The notes beneath the pieces were generated by a model. The model had not been told where the DNA came from and searched no databases. It worked only from the letters and a program-made list of their open reading frames with translations. A stretch of 64,000 bases of DNA from Paraburkholderia phenazinium (GTDB lineage: Bacteria; Pseudomonadota; Gammaproteobacteria; Burkholderiales; Burkholderiaceae): positions 1,736,001 to 1,800,000 of the forward strand of contig NZ_FSRU01000001.1 in assembly GCF_900142845.1 (NCBI RefSeq). The letters run 5' to 3'. Position numbers and translations under genes: made by a program. Of the stretch, positions 42,916-52,091 are shown in pieces. Numbering within the stretch: the stretch's first letter is position 1; every line of letters starts with the position of its first letter.

Positions 42916-42936
42916 TAGTTTATCGCCAATAAAGTA
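42916..42936 (+). promoter_or_regulatory. Palindromic candidate operator between the XRE-cupin gene and glnT
   Basis: Arms TAGTTTAT (42916-42923) and ATAAAGTA (42929-42936) flank CGCCA; seven of the eight arm positions pair. It is the only AT-rich palindrome in the 225-bp divergent region, 78 bp from the regulator start, and is the best candidate site for the XRE-cupin protein. Confidence 0.5.
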
Positions 42937-43063
42937 CCCGTCCGATTGAAGACGGGGTTGCAGCGCAAGGCAACCGGCGTTCGAAAGCGCGCTGCATAGC
43001 CTCGCCACATGCATTGCGTGTGGCTTGTCCAACCCACCAACACTGTTGTTGCAAGGAGTGGCG

Positions 43064-44452
43064 ATGAACCTGAACGATGCGACCACGCTGCCGGTCAACG
43101 AACTCGGATGCGTGCCCCGGTTCGGCTCGGCGGAAGAGGCGCAGGCTTATCTGACGCAGCAGGGCGTGAAGTACGTGCTGGCGCAGTTTGTCGATATTCA
43201 CGGGGTGGCCAAGGCGAAGTCGGTGCCGGTCAGTCATCTGAAGAGCGTGTTGACAGCGGGTGCCGGTTTCGCGGGGTTTGCGATCTGGGGCGTCGGCATC
43301 GAGCCGAACGGTCCCGACTACATGGCCGTCGGCGATCTGGCAACGCTCACGCCGGTGCCGTGGCAGCCGGGTCTGGCACGGATCGTCTGCGACGGTCACG
43401 TGGCCGGCGAGGCGTGGCAATACGATTCGCGCGTGACGCTGAAGAAGGCGGTTGCGAGGATGACCGAGCGCAACTGGACCCTCTTCACCGGTCTGGAGCC
43501 GGAATTTTCGCTGCTGCGCCGTTCGGCGTCCGGCACGCTGGAGCCGTGCGATCCGAGCGATACGCTCGCCAAGCCGTGCTACGACTACAAGGGTCTCTCG
43601 CGTACGCGTGTCTTCCTGGAAAAGCTCACCGAATCGATGCGCGCGGTAGGCATCGACGTCTATCAGATCGATCACGAAGACGCCAACGGGCAGTTCGAAA
43701 TCAACTACACGTACACCGATTGCCTGACCTCCTGCGACCACTACGTGTTCTTCAAGATGGCGGCCTCGGAGATCGCCAACGAGCTCGGCATGATCTGCTC
43801 GTTCATGCCGAAGCCGTTTGCGAACCGCCCAGGCAATGGCATGCATATGCATATGTCGATCGGCGACGGCGAGCGCAACCTGTTCGCCGATCCGGCGGAC
43901 ACACTCGGCATGGGACTTTCTGCGCTCGGCTATCAGTTCACGGCCGGCCTGCTCGCGCATGCGCCGGCGCTGACCGCGCTGTGCAATCCGACCGTGAATT
44001 CGTATAAGCGTCTCGTGGTGGGACGCTCGTTGACGGGCGCCACGTGGGCGCCGGCTTACGTCAGCTACGGCGACAACAACCGCTCGACGATGGTGCGCAT
44101 GCCTGGCGAGCGCATCGAACTGCGGCTGCCCGACGGCTCATGCAATCCCTATCTTGCGACCGCGGCGGTGATTGCGGCGGGACTCGACGGCATCGACCGC
44201 GGCCTGTCGCCGGGCGAGCCGGCTAACGAAAACCTCTACGAGTGGTCGTCCGCGCGGCTCGCGGAACACGGCATCGGCGTGCTGCCGCAAAACCTCGAAC
44301 AGGCGCTCGACGCACTGGAGTCCGACCGCGTGATCTGCGATGCGCTCGGCCCGGTTGCCGACGAATTCCTCAAGCTTAAGCGGATGGAGTGGCTCGAATA
44401 CATGCGCCACGTGTCGGACTGGGAACTGAAGACCTACCTCGAATTTTTCTAA
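43064..44452 (+). CDS. glnT: Type III glutamine synthetase (GlnT), possible gamma-glutamyl-amide synthetase
   Basis: A 462-residue glutamine-synthetase-fold ligase. Active-site stretches are present: [11 protein letters not shown] and [15 protein letters not shown] (metal-binding glutamates), [17 protein letters not shown] (catalytic histidine region), [20 protein letters not shown] and [17 protein letters not shown]. The GSI adenylylation site is not evident. Homologues in rhizobia are called GlnT, and in methylotrophs the same family includes GmaS, which joins glutamate to methylamine. AAGGAG lies 5 nt before the ATG at 43064. First gene of a tight operon with glutamate-synthase-like subunits, which favours an amine-glutamylating role over general ammonia assimilation. 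Confidence 0.88.
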   Translation: MNLNDATTLPVNELGCVPRFGSAEEAQAYLTQQGVKYVLAQFVDIHGVAKAKSVPVSHLKSVLTAGAGFAGFAIWGVGIEPNGPDYMAVGDLATLTPVPWQPGLARIVCDGHVAGEAWQYDSRVTLKKAVARMTERNWTLFTGLEPEFSLLRRSASGTLEPCDPSDTLAKPCYDYKGLSRTRVFLEKLTESMRAVGIDVYQIDHEDANGQFEINYTYTDCLTSCDHYVFFKMAASEIANELGMICSFMPKPFANRPGNGMHMHMSIGDGERNLFADPADTLGMGLSALGYQFTAGLLAHAPALTALCNPTVNSYKRLVVGRSLTGATWAPAYVSYGDNNRSTMVRMPGERIELRLPDGSCNPYLATAAVIAAGLDGIDRGLSPGEPANENLYEWSSARLAEHGIGVLPQNLEQALDALESDRVICDALGPVADEFLKLKRMEWLEYMRHVSDWELKTYLEFF

Positions 44453-44463
44453 GGAGAACTGCA

Positions 44464-45372
44464 ATGTGCGGAATTGTCGGCTTGCTGGTGAAGACGCCTG
44501 CACTGCGCGAGCGGCTGGGCGTTCTGATGGTGCCGATGCTGATCGGCATGACCGAGCGCGGACCGGACTCGGCGGGCCTCGCGGTGTTCGGCAAGCCGGT
44601 CGATGCGAGCCAGCGCAAGCTGAGCCTCTACGCGGGCTTCACCGAAGAAGGCGCGGATTTCGCATGGCAGCCGCTGGTGGAAGCGCTGAACGCGGCGATG
44701 GACGTCACCGCGCGCGTCGACTCCAAAGGCAATCATGCCGTGATGACGGTGCAAGGCGACGTCGAGCGGGTGAAGACATGGCTGCGCGAAAAATATCCGA
44801 AGCTGTATCTGCTCTCGAGCGGCCGCTCGATCGATCTGTACAAGGATATCGGCTCACCGTCGCAAGTCGCGGGGCGCTATGACTTTGCGAACCTGAAGGG
44901 CTCGCATCTGGTCGGCCACACACGTATGGCGACCGAGTCGGCCGTGACGCCCGACCGCGCCCATCCGTTCACCGCCGGCGACGACTTCTGTCTGGTCCAC
45001 AACGGTTCGCTGTCGAACGCGCATGGCGTGCGCCGCAAGCTCGAACCGCAAGGCATTCACTTCGATACCGACAACGACACCGAAGCCGCCTGCCGCTTTC
45101 TCGAATGGCGGCTGCGCGAAGGCGACACGCTGCCGGTCGCACTGCAGAAAGGCTTCGAAGAACTCGACGGCTTCTACACGTTCCTGATGGGCACCTCGAC
45201 CGAACTCGCGCTGATTCGCGATCCGTTCGCTTGCAAGCCGGCGGTGGTCGCGGAAAACGACGACTACGTCGCGATCGCTTCCGAGTTCCGTTCGCTCGCG
45301 CATCTGCCCGATATCAAGAACGCCAGGGTCTTCGAACCGGCACCCGAGGAGATGTACGTATGGAAAGCCTGA
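44464..45372 (+). CDS. Class II glutamine amidotransferase subunit (MgsA/GlxB type)
   Basis: A 302-residue N-terminal-nucleophile glutaminase domain, like the first domain of glutamate synthase. After Met removal Cys2 is the nucleophile (MCGIVGLLVKT). Supporting residues are in GMTERGPDSAGLAVFG, HTRMATESAVTPDRAHPF and DDFCLVHNGSLSNAHGVRR. It should strip ammonia (or an amine, if the donor is a gamma-glutamyl amide) for the FMN subunit. AAGGAG overlaps the glnT stop; the 3' end overlaps the next gene by 13 nt. Equivalent to MgsA of N-methylglutamate synthase or GlxB of Sinorhizobium. Confidence 0.87.
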   Translation: MCGIVGLLVKTPALRERLGVLMVPMLIGMTERGPDSAGLAVFGKPVDASQRKLSLYAGFTEEGADFAWQPLVEALNAAMDVTARVDSKGNHAVMTVQGDVERVKTWLREKYPKLYLLSSGRSIDLYKDIGSPSQVAGRYDFANLKGSHLVGHTRMATESAVTPDRAHPFTAGDDFCLVHNGSLSNAHGVRRKLEPQGIHFDTDNDTEAACRFLEWRLREGDTLPVALQKGFEELDGFYTFLMGTSTELALIRDPFACKPAVVAENDDYVAIASEFRSLAHLPDIKNARVFEPAPEEMYVWKA

Positions 45373-46049
45373 CTTTCGATCTGGAGCGCACGACGGTCCG
45401 CGAGTTGAACCAGTTCCTGCACAAGCCCGCGAGCGAACTGGAAGGCCAGGCGGTGACGGTCGTCGCACCGAACGGCGCGCACAACCTCGCTGTGGGTGTG
45501 GATGCGGCGGTGCGGGTCACCATCGCCGGTCACGCCGGCTATTACGCGGGCGGCATGAACCAGCACGCGACGATCGAGATCGACGGCAGCGCGGGCACCG
45601 GCGTCGCCGAAAACATGATGAGCGGCAAGGTGCATGTGAAGGGTTTCGCGTCGAACGGCGCAGGCGCTTCGGCGCATGGTGGGCTGCTGGTGATCGACGG
45701 CGATGCGGGCCTGCGTTGCGGCATTTCGCTGAAGGGCGGCGACATCGTGGTGGGGGGATCGGTGGGCAGCTTTTCTGCGTTTATGGCGCAGGCCGGACGC
45801 ATGGTGATCTGCGGCGATGCGGGCGATGCGCTCGGCGACTCGCTTTACGAAGCGGTGCTGTACGTGCGCGGCGAAGTGAAATCGCTCGGTGCGGACGCGC
45901 AATACGAGCCGATGACGCAGGCCGATCTCGACGCCGTACGCGCACTGCTCGCCGCCGCCGGCATGGACCACGACCCGGCGTCGTTCAAACGGATCGGTTC
46001 CGCTCGCACGCTCTATCACTGGAACGCCGACGCGAACCAGGAATATTGA
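45360..46049 (+). CDS. Glutamate-synthase GXGXG-domain subunit (MgsB/GlxC type)
   Basis: A 229-residue stand-alone right-handed beta-helix, equal to the C-terminal domain of the large glutamate synthase subunit. Repeated glycine turns are visible (GHAGYYAGGMNQHATIEIDG, GSAGTGVAENMMSGKVHVKG, GGDIVVGGSVGSF). The start ATG at 45360 lies inside the end of the amidotransferase gene (13-nt overlap), giving strong translational coupling. It is a structural subunit that packs between the amidotransferase and FMN parts. Corresponds to MgsB/GlxC. Confidence 0.87.
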   Translation: MESLTFDLERTTVRELNQFLHKPASELEGQAVTVVAPNGAHNLAVGVDAAVRVTIAGHAGYYAGGMNQHATIEIDGSAGTGVAENMMSGKVHVKGFASNGAGASAHGGLLVIDGDAGLRCGISLKGGDIVVGGSVGSFSAFMAQAGRMVICGDAGDALGDSLYEAVLYVRGEVKSLGADAQYEPMTQADLDAVRALLAAAGMDHDPASFKRIGSARTLYHWNADANQEY

Positions 46050-46074
46050 ACACACGCTCTCGAAGAAGGTCGCC

Positions 46075-47436
46075 ATGGAAGCCAAACCCGTTCACTTCGC
46101 CCGCTTGCAGCAGGAAGAGTCGCAAGGCTACGACCGCAAGACGATCGACTATATCCACGCCGCCGCGCAACGCGGTCTCTATGAAATTCGCGGTCTGGGC
46201 GCGAAACGACGCGTGCCGCATTTCGACGATCTGCTGTTTCTCGGCGCCTCCCTGTCGCGCTATCCGCTCGAGGGGTATCGCGAGAAATGCGCGACGGGGA
46301 CCGTGCTCGGCACACGCTTCGCCAAAAAGCCGCTGGTGCTCGACATTCCGATCACGGTGGCCGGCATGAGCTTCGGCGCGCTGTCCGCGAACGTGAAAGA
46401 AGCGCTCGGCCAGGCCGCAACGGCGATGGGCACCTCGACCACCACCGGCGATGGCGGCATGACGCAGGAGGAACGCCGCTCGTCGAAGATGCTGGTTTAT
46501 CAGTGCCTGCCGTCGCGTTATGGCTTCAATCCCGACGACGTGCGCCGTGCCGACGCGATAGAAATCGTGATCGGTCAGGGTGCGAAACCGGGCGGCGGCG
46601 GCATGCTGCTCGGGCAGAAGGTGAATCCGCGCGTCGCGTCGATGCGCACGTTGCCGGCCGGCGTCGATCAGCGTTCGGCGAGCCGTCATCCGGATTGGAC
46701 CGGCCCGGACGATCTGACGATCAAGATTCAGGAGTTGCGCGAAATCACCGATTGGGAGAAGCCGATCTACGTGAAGGTCGGCGCCACCCGTACGTTCAAC
46801 GACGTCAAGCTCGCGGTGCATGCGGGCGCGGACGTGGTCGTGATCGACGGGATGCAGGGCGGCACGGCGGCGACGCAAACCTGCTTCATCGAGAACGTCG
46901 GCATTCCGACGCTGGCGGCGGTTCGCCAGGCGGTGGACGCGCTTGAAGACCTGAACATGAAAGGCCAGGTACAACTGATCGTCTCGGGCGGGATCCGTAC
47001 CGGCGCCGATGTGGCGAAGGCCCTGGCGCTTGGCGCAGACGCGGTGGCGATCGGGCAGGGCATGCTGATGGCGCTCGGTTGCAACAGCGATACGTATTTT
47101 CAGAACGGCGCGCTGCATTCGGCGGCGGCGGAGTACGCGGCGCTCAACACGTCGCCGGGGTACTGCCATCACTGCCACACCGGCAAGTGTCCGGTGGGCG
47201 TCACCACCCAGGACGCGGTGCTCGAACAGCGTGTCCAGCCCGATGAAGGGTCGCGCCGCGTGCGCAACTACCTGAAGACGCTGAACATGGAACTGACGAC
47301 GATTGCGCGTGCGTGCGGCAAGCAGAACGTGCATCACCTGGAGCCCGAGGATCTCGTCGCGCTGACCGTGGAAGCCGCGGCAATGGCGCGCATTCCGCTC
47401 GCGGGTACCTCGTGGATCCCCGGATGGAACACATGA
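46075..47436 (+). CDS. FMN-binding glutamate-synthase-like subunit (MgsC/GlxD type)
   Basis: A 453-residue TIM-barrel subunit equal to the FMN domain of glutamate synthase. Key stretches: TGDGGMTQEERRSS, VIGQGAKPGGGGMLLGQKV, VGATRTFNDVKLAVHAGADV, DGMQGGTAATQTCF, LIVSGGIRTGADVAKALALG (flavin phosphate site) and the cysteines of an iron-sulfur cluster in GYCHHCHTGKCPVGVTTQ. AAGG lies 6 nt before the ATG. It joins ammonia or an amine to 2-oxoglutarate; in MgsABC the product is N-methylglutamate. Which amine is used here is unknown. Confidence 0.88.
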   Translation: MEAKPVHFARLQQEESQGYDRKTIDYIHAAAQRGLYEIRGLGAKRRVPHFDDLLFLGASLSRYPLEGYREKCATGTVLGTRFAKKPLVLDIPITVAGMSFGALSANVKEALGQAATAMGTSTTTGDGGMTQEERRSSKMLVYQCLPSRYGFNPDDVRRADAIEIVIGQGAKPGGGGMLLGQKVNPRVASMRTLPAGVDQRSASRHPDWTGPDDLTIKIQELREITDWEKPIYVKVGATRTFNDVKLAVHAGADVVVIDGMQGGTAATQTCFIENVGIPTLAAVRQAVDALEDLNMKGQVQLIVSGGIRTGADVAKALALGADAVAIGQGMLMALGCNSDTYFQNGALHSAAAEYAALNTSPGYCHHCHTGKCPVGVTTQDAVLEQRVQPDEGSRRVRNYLKTLNMELTTIARACGKQNVHHLEPEDLVALTVEAAAMARIPLAGTSWIPGWNT

Positions 47437-47516
47437 ATTGAGTTGTTTCCAGATTTTTGACTATGGAAAAGTTGAGCGCACGCAACGTTGATTCACCCAT
47501 CTATCAGGAGCCCTAC

Positions 47517-48953
47517 ATGAGCACTCCGCAAAGCAGTACGCAAGCAGCGCCGGTATCGTCCGGCGGACTACGTGCCGGCACTTTGGGTTTCCCCGAGGTC
47601 ATTGGCCAATCCATCGCGAACCTTTCTCCAACCTTCACGCCGTCGATCAATGTGACCGCCATCGCGGCGCTGGCCGGCGCGGGGACCTGGTTGATTTATG
47701 GTCTTTCGACGCTCGGGTTGCTGCTGGTGAGCATGAGCATCATTGCGCTCTCGAGCCGGATCGCGTCGGCCGGGTCGTTCTTTATCTATATCTCACGCGC
47801 ACTTGGACCGATGGCAGGTGGCATTGCCGGCTGGGGCCTGATTGCGGCTTACGTGGGTACGGCGATGGGGGTGGGGGCGGCAGGCGTGGTGTTCGTGCAG
47901 AATGCCTTTTCGGCCTGGAACATGGCGATTCCGTCGTGGGCTATTTACACGATCTTTATCGGCCTCGCCTGGTTCTTCTCGGCACGTGACGTGAAGCTGT
48001 CTTCGCGCCTGTCGCTGGCGATCGAAGGTGCTTCGGTGGTGATTGTGGGCGGTGTGCTGATTTATGTGCTCGCACTGCACCCGGACCATATCGTCGACCA
48101 TACGCAACTGGGGCTGCAGGGTGTAAGCGGTAAGGGCATGGCACAGGGCATGGTGCTCGGCATCTTCTCGTACGTGGGGTTCGAGAGCGCGGCCTCGCTC
48201 GGTCAGGAAACCAGGAATCCGCTGCGCGTGATTCCGCGTGCGGTGGTCTGGTGCGTGATCCTGTCGGGGCTGTTCTTCATGTTTGTGGCCTATTCGATGA
48301 CGATCGCCTACCACGACGACGTAGCCAAGCTCGGCGGCGATTCGGCCGTGCTCAGCACGCTGCTCACGAGTGTCGGCGCCTCGCCGCTCGGTCCGGTGTT
48401 TTATCTGATCGCCTCGGTCAGCGCGTTCTCGTGCGTCCTCGCGTGTATCAACTCGGCGAGCCGCCTGCTGTATTCGATGGGCCGCTATCAGTTCGTGCAC
48501 CGCTCGATGGGCATGGTGCACCGTACGCACCAGACACCGTATCTGGCCGTTGCGTTTTCCTCGATCGTGACCTTCGTGGTGTGCATTGCGATGCTCGGCA
48601 CGGGGCCGCTCAACACGTTCGGCTATACGAGCACGTTTGCGACTTTCGGCTTCCTGGTCGTGTACTTCCTGGTCGCAATCGCGGCACCGGTTTATCTGAA
48701 GAAGCAGGGCGAGCTCAAATCGATCAACGTGGTGTGGGGCGTGCTCGGCGCACTGGCGATGGTCGGCGCGGTGATCGGCAGCGTGTATCCGGTGCCCGAT
48801 TATCCGTATAACATCCTCCCTTATCTGTTCGTCGCGTATATGCTGGTTGGCGCAGTCTGGTTGATGATGCTCAAGAAGCGCTCGCCGCAGGTGCTCGAGA
48901 AGATCGAGCACGATCTGGAAACAAGCGACGTGATGACTCACGGCAAAAAGTAA
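47517..48953 (+). CDS. APC family amino-acid/amine permease
   Basis: A 478-residue permease with 12 predicted membrane segments. APC-type signatures are GTLGFPEVIGQSIANLSPTF at the N-terminus, LSSRIASAGSFFIYISRALG and MAQGMVLGIFSYVGFESAAS. The ATG at 47517 follows AGGAG by 7 nt; an in-frame TTG at 47457 has none. It lies 80 bp after the FMN subunit and its TAA is immediately followed by the ATG of the phosphatase/kinase gene. It probably imports the amine or amide handled by the glutamylation enzymes; ligand not readable. Confidence 0.87.
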   Translation: MSTPQSSTQAAPVSSGGLRAGTLGFPEVIGQSIANLSPTFTPSINVTAIAALAGAGTWLIYGLSTLGLLLVSMSIIALSSRIASAGSFFIYISRALGPMAGGIAGWGLIAAYVGTAMGVGAAGVVFVQNAFSAWNMAIPSWAIYTIFIGLAWFFSARDVKLSSRLSLAIEGASVVIVGGVLIYVLALHPDHIVDHTQLGLQGVSGKGMAQGMVLGIFSYVGFESAASLGQETRNPLRVIPRAVVWCVILSGLFFMFVAYSMTIAYHDDVAKLGGDSAVLSTLLTSVGASPLGPVFYLIASVSAFSCVLACINSASRLLYSMGRYQFVHRSMGMVHRTHQTPYLAVAFSSIVTFVVCIAMLGTGPLNTFGYTSTFATFGFLVVYFLVAIAAPVYLKKQGELKSINVVWGVLGALAMVGAVIGSVYPVPDYPYNILPYLFVAYMLVGAVWLMMLKKRSPQVLEKIEHDLETSDVMTHGKK

Positions 48954-50771
48954 ATGAATGAACCCTTCTCCCCGGATAGCTTGTCCGCACCGAACACGGG
49001 CCGGACGCCGGACGATCCGGAGGGAAGGGCAGTTAGCCGTCGCGGCATGGGCGGCCAGGAAATCGACCTGCAGTTGCGGGCGGAGCGCGGCGAGTGCGCC
49101 GCGCTCGAGGTCGGTTGTGTCTCTTGCCCTGCCCGCGGACGCGGGCAGGATCACATCAACGAAGACTACGTCGGCGTGATGCTTGGCGATCTGGCGGCGC
49201 GCGTGGCGCGCGGCAGTGTGATTGCTCTCGCCGATGGCGTGAGCGGCAGCAAGGGCGGGCGGGTGGCGGCCGAACTCTCGGTGCGGACCTTTATCGACGC
49301 TTACTACGGACTCCCCGACACCTTGCAGCCTGGCGTGGCCGCTGCGCGCGCGCTTGAGGCAATCCACGGCTGGCTGCATCAGATGGGGCGCGTCGATCCC
49401 GCGCTGACGCAGATGGCCGCATCCTTTGCGGCGTTGATCGTGCGCCGCGCGACCGCGTATCTGGTGGCGGCCGGCGATGTGCGGCTCTATCTGCTGCGCG
49501 ATGGTCAACTGATCCAGGTCGGCGACGACGATGTCGTGCCGGTCGCCTTCGGTTCTTATGTGGCGCATGCGGTCGGCATGCTGCCGGCGCTGGTGACGCG
49601 CATCGAAACCCTCGAGCTGCGCGAGGGCGACCGTCTGCTGATGTGTTCCGACGGGCTCTATCGCCGCGTGCCGATGCGCGAGTTGCAGACGGTGCTGGCG
49701 GCGCGCGGTAGCGCACTCGACACGGCACGCCGGCTTGGTGCGCTGGCGGTGACGCGAGGCTCGCATGACGACGTGACGAGCGCGGTGCTCGATGTGGGCG
49801 CTCTGCCTTCGCTCGATGTTGGGTACCTTGAGCGAGTGGTGGGTGTCTTGCCGATTCCGGCCGTGCCCGACGCCGGCGATGTGGTCGATGGATATCTGCT
49901 CACGAGCGTGTTGAACGATGGTGTCTATTCGCGGATTTTCGCCGGCTACGATCTGGCCGATCCGAACACGCAACTGGCGCTCAAGTTTCCCAAGCCGCGC
50001 GTTGGGGAGGACGAGAACGTGCGCCAGTCAATCGTGCGCGAGCGCTGGCTGGCAGGCAAGATCGACGACGAAGGCGTGCTCGCGCCGATGCCGGTCGATG
50101 CCGACCGGCAAACCCGGCTCTATGTAGTGATGCCGCTCGGCGCAGGCATCACGCTCGAAAAACTGCTGGCGGCGCCTCAGCCCATATCGCTGCCGCGTGC
50201 GCTTGGGATCGCCCAGCAACTGGGCCGTTCGATCGCCGCGCTAAACCGCCGCAATATCTTCCATCGCGATATCAAACCCGAGAACGTGCTCGTAATGCGG
50301 GGCGATAGCACGCGCCTGCTCGATCTCGGTTTCGGTTATATGCCGGGCATGCAGTTGCCGGGGCCCGACGTCGCACCGGGTTCGCCCGCTTATATGGCGC
50401 CTGAGTTGATGAAGGGCGCGCAGGGCGATGCGCGTTCCGAGGTGTTCGCGTTTGGCGTGACGCTGTACCGGCTGTTCAGCGGCGGCAAATTGCCTTACGG
50501 CTTTAATGGCCGCGTGCCGCTTTATCAGTATCGGCTCGACGCGCCGCAATGGCTCGACCTGGTGCTCGAAAAAGCGCTACAGCCCGATCCGGCGCGCAGG
50601 TATCAGGACGTGCTCGAAGTCTGCGCCGATCTCGAGCGCTTTTCGAGCGGTCGAGATGCGCTTGCGCCGATTCGGCGCAAGCCTTTGCTCGAGAGCGATC
50701 CGGTGCTGTTCTGGCAGGGGGTTGTGGTGGTGTTGCTGGCGCTGTTGTTGTGGTCGTTGATGCGGCGGTGA
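48954..50771 (+). CDS. Bifunctional PP2C-type phosphatase / Ser-Thr protein kinase
   Basis: A 605-residue two-domain signalling enzyme. The N-terminal PP2C domain (about 30-285) has metal-binding acids in QDHINEDYVGV, IALADGVSGSKGG, LLMCSDGLYRRV and SHDDVTSAVLD. The C-terminal kinase domain (about 305-560) has the ATP lysine in LALKFPKPR, the catalytic loop FHRDIKPENVLV, a DLG in place of DFG (LLDLGFGYM) and AYMAPELMKGAQG. A final membrane anchor follows (VLFWQGVVVVLLALLLW) with a short basic tail. It starts right at the permease stop with no gap. Homologous proteins are often found beside nitrate transporters in related bacteria; here it likely tunes the permease or the synthetase. Confidence 0.88.
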   Translation: MNEPFSPDSLSAPNTGRTPDDPEGRAVSRRGMGGQEIDLQLRAERGECAALEVGCVSCPARGRGQDHINEDYVGVMLGDLAARVARGSVIALADGVSGSKGGRVAAELSVRTFIDAYYGLPDTLQPGVAAARALEAIHGWLHQMGRVDPALTQMAASFAALIVRRATAYLVAAGDVRLYLLRDGQLIQVGDDDVVPVAFGSYVAHAVGMLPALVTRIETLELREGDRLLMCSDGLYRRVPMRELQTVLAARGSALDTARRLGALAVTRGSHDDVTSAVLDVGALPSLDVGYLERVVGVLPIPAVPDAGDVVDGYLLTSVLNDGVYSRIFAGYDLADPNTQLALKFPKPRVGEDENVRQSIVRERWLAGKIDDEGVLAPMPVDADRQTRLYVVMPLGAGITLEKLLAAPQPISLPRALGIAQQLGRSIAALNRRNIFHRDIKPENVLVMRGDSTRLLDLGFGYMPGMQLPGPDVAPGSPAYMAPELMKGAQGDARSEVFAFGVTLYRLFSGGKLPYGFNGRVPLYQYRLDAPQWLDLVLEKALQPDPARRYQDVLEVCADLERFSSGRDALAPIRRKPLLESDPVLFWQGVVVVLLALLLWSLMRR

Positions 50772-50899
50772 GGGGGGCGATTTCGGCTGGACATCTTCTA
50801 CGGGTAAGCCATTTACCCATTGCGAAAACATGTATCGGTAGGCAGATCGCCAGATTAAACCCGGCCAGCACGGTCCCGCAGACCATGACGCGCCGGCCG

Positions 50900-51664
50900 T
50901 CACTGCGTTTCGCTGTCGTCAGTGTCTGCATCGGTGGTGACCGCTTCCTGGTTCATGGCGGCGGCCGCCAATGTCGTTGCAAGCTTTGGGTGCGCTTCCT
51001 TCCGTTCACTGTAGCGATCGGTCAGGTAGTCCGAGCGGTCACGTACCAGCAGCGTGAACTTGTATAACTCTTCCATCACATCGACGACGCGATCGTAATA
51101 TGCCGAGGGTTTCATCCGGCCGTTTGCGTCGAACTCCTGCCAGGCCTTCGCCACCGACGACTGATTCGGGATGGTCACCATGCGCATCCACCGGCCGAGA
51201 ATGCGTAGCGCGTTCACAGCGTTGAACGATTGCGATCCGCCGCACACCTGCATCACCGCGAGCGTGCGACCTTGCGTCGGGCGAACGCCGCCGGTTTCAA
51301 GCGGTAGCCAGTCGATCTGGTTCTTGAATACTGCCGTCAGGGTTCCGTGACGTTCTGGGCTGCACCATACGTGCCCTTCCGACCACTCCGAGAGTTGGCG
51401 CAGTTCGACCACCTTGGGATGGTCGGCCGGCACGCTGTCCACCAGCGGCAAGCCGTGCGGATCGAAAACCCGCGTTTCCGCGCCGAAATGGCGCAGGATG
51501 CGTGCGGCTTCCAAGGTGAGAAGCCGGCTGTATGAGGTGGGGCGCAACGAGCCGAACAGCAAGAGGATTCGCGGAGCGTGTTGCGAAACCGTGCGCGGCT
51601 CGAGCTTCTGCAGATCCGGTACGTCGAGGTGCGGGGTGCTGACGTTGGGAATGTCCTGCGTCAT
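50900..51664 (-). CDS. arsH: ArsH NADPH-dependent FMN reductase / organoarsenical oxidase
   Basis: A 254-residue flavodoxin-like protein. Recognised by [40 protein letters not shown] and [20 protein letters not shown] with a long C-terminal helix ([20 protein letters not shown]). ArsH reduces FMN with NADPH and oxidises trivalent organoarsenicals. The ATG at 51664 follows AAGGAGG by about 9 nt and touches the arsC stop. Last gene of the arsenic operon. Confidence 0.92.
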   Translation of the reverse strand: MTQDIPNVSTPHLDVPDLQKLEPRTVSQHAPRILLLFGSLRPTSYSRLLTLEAARILRHFGAETRVFDPHGLPLVDSVPADHPKVVELRQLSEWSEGHVWCSPERHGTLTAVFKNQIDWLPLETGGVRPTQGRTLAVMQVCGGSQSFNAVNALRILGRWMRMVTIPNQSSVAKAWQEFDANGRMKPSAYYDRVVDVMEELYKFTLLVRDRSDYLTDRYSERKEAHPKLATTLAAAAMNQEAVTTDADTDDSETQ

Positions 51665-52086
51665 TAGAGAAACCTCCTTCCTTCGCCATCGACGACCTGT
51701 TCCCCGTCCTCTTTCGTGAATGCCCCCTTCTGCCCAGCAGGAAGGATGTCGAGAACGGCCTCGGAGGGCCGGCACAGGCGCACGCCTAGCGGCGTGACGA
51801 CAAACGGACGGTTAATCAGGATTGGATGTTCCATCATGGCATCCAGCAACTGCTCATCGCTTAAGGACGTGTCGCTCAGACCCCGCTCGGCGTAGAGCGT
51901 ACCCTTTTCACGCAGCGCAGCGCGTACCGTCAAGCCGGCGCGAGCAATCAGGTCCTTCAGTATCTCCCGGTCAGGCGGGGTTCTCAGATACTCGATTATT
52001 TCCGGCTCTATTCCGGCATTGCGGATCATGGCCAGCGTGTTGCGCGACGTGCCGCAATCGGGATTGTGATAAATCGTGACGCTCAT
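51664..52086 (-). CDS. arsC: Arsenate reductase (glutaredoxin type)
   Basis: A 140-residue ArsC. The catalytic cysteine is Cys11 in [11 protein letters not shown], followed by the anion-binding arginines in [20 protein letters not shown]. It reduces arsenate to arsenite with glutathione/glutaredoxin. It lies 5 bp after acr3 and abuts arsH, confirming one operon. Confidence 0.93.
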   Translation of the reverse strand: MSVTIYHNPDCGTSRNTLAMIRNAGIEPEIIEYLRTPPDREILKDLIARAGLTVRAALREKGTLYAERGLSDTSLSDEQLLDAMMEHPILINRPFVVTPLGVRLCRPSEAVLDILPAGQKGAFTKEDGEQVVDGEGRRFL

Positions 52087-52091
52087 AGCGG

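Noticed and set aside
47793..49973. 726-codon open frame antisense to the APC permease and the phosphatase/kinase
   Set aside because: It lies opposite two genes with clear motifs; the protein is Arg/His-rich without any fold signature. It is a by-product of GC-biased codon positions.
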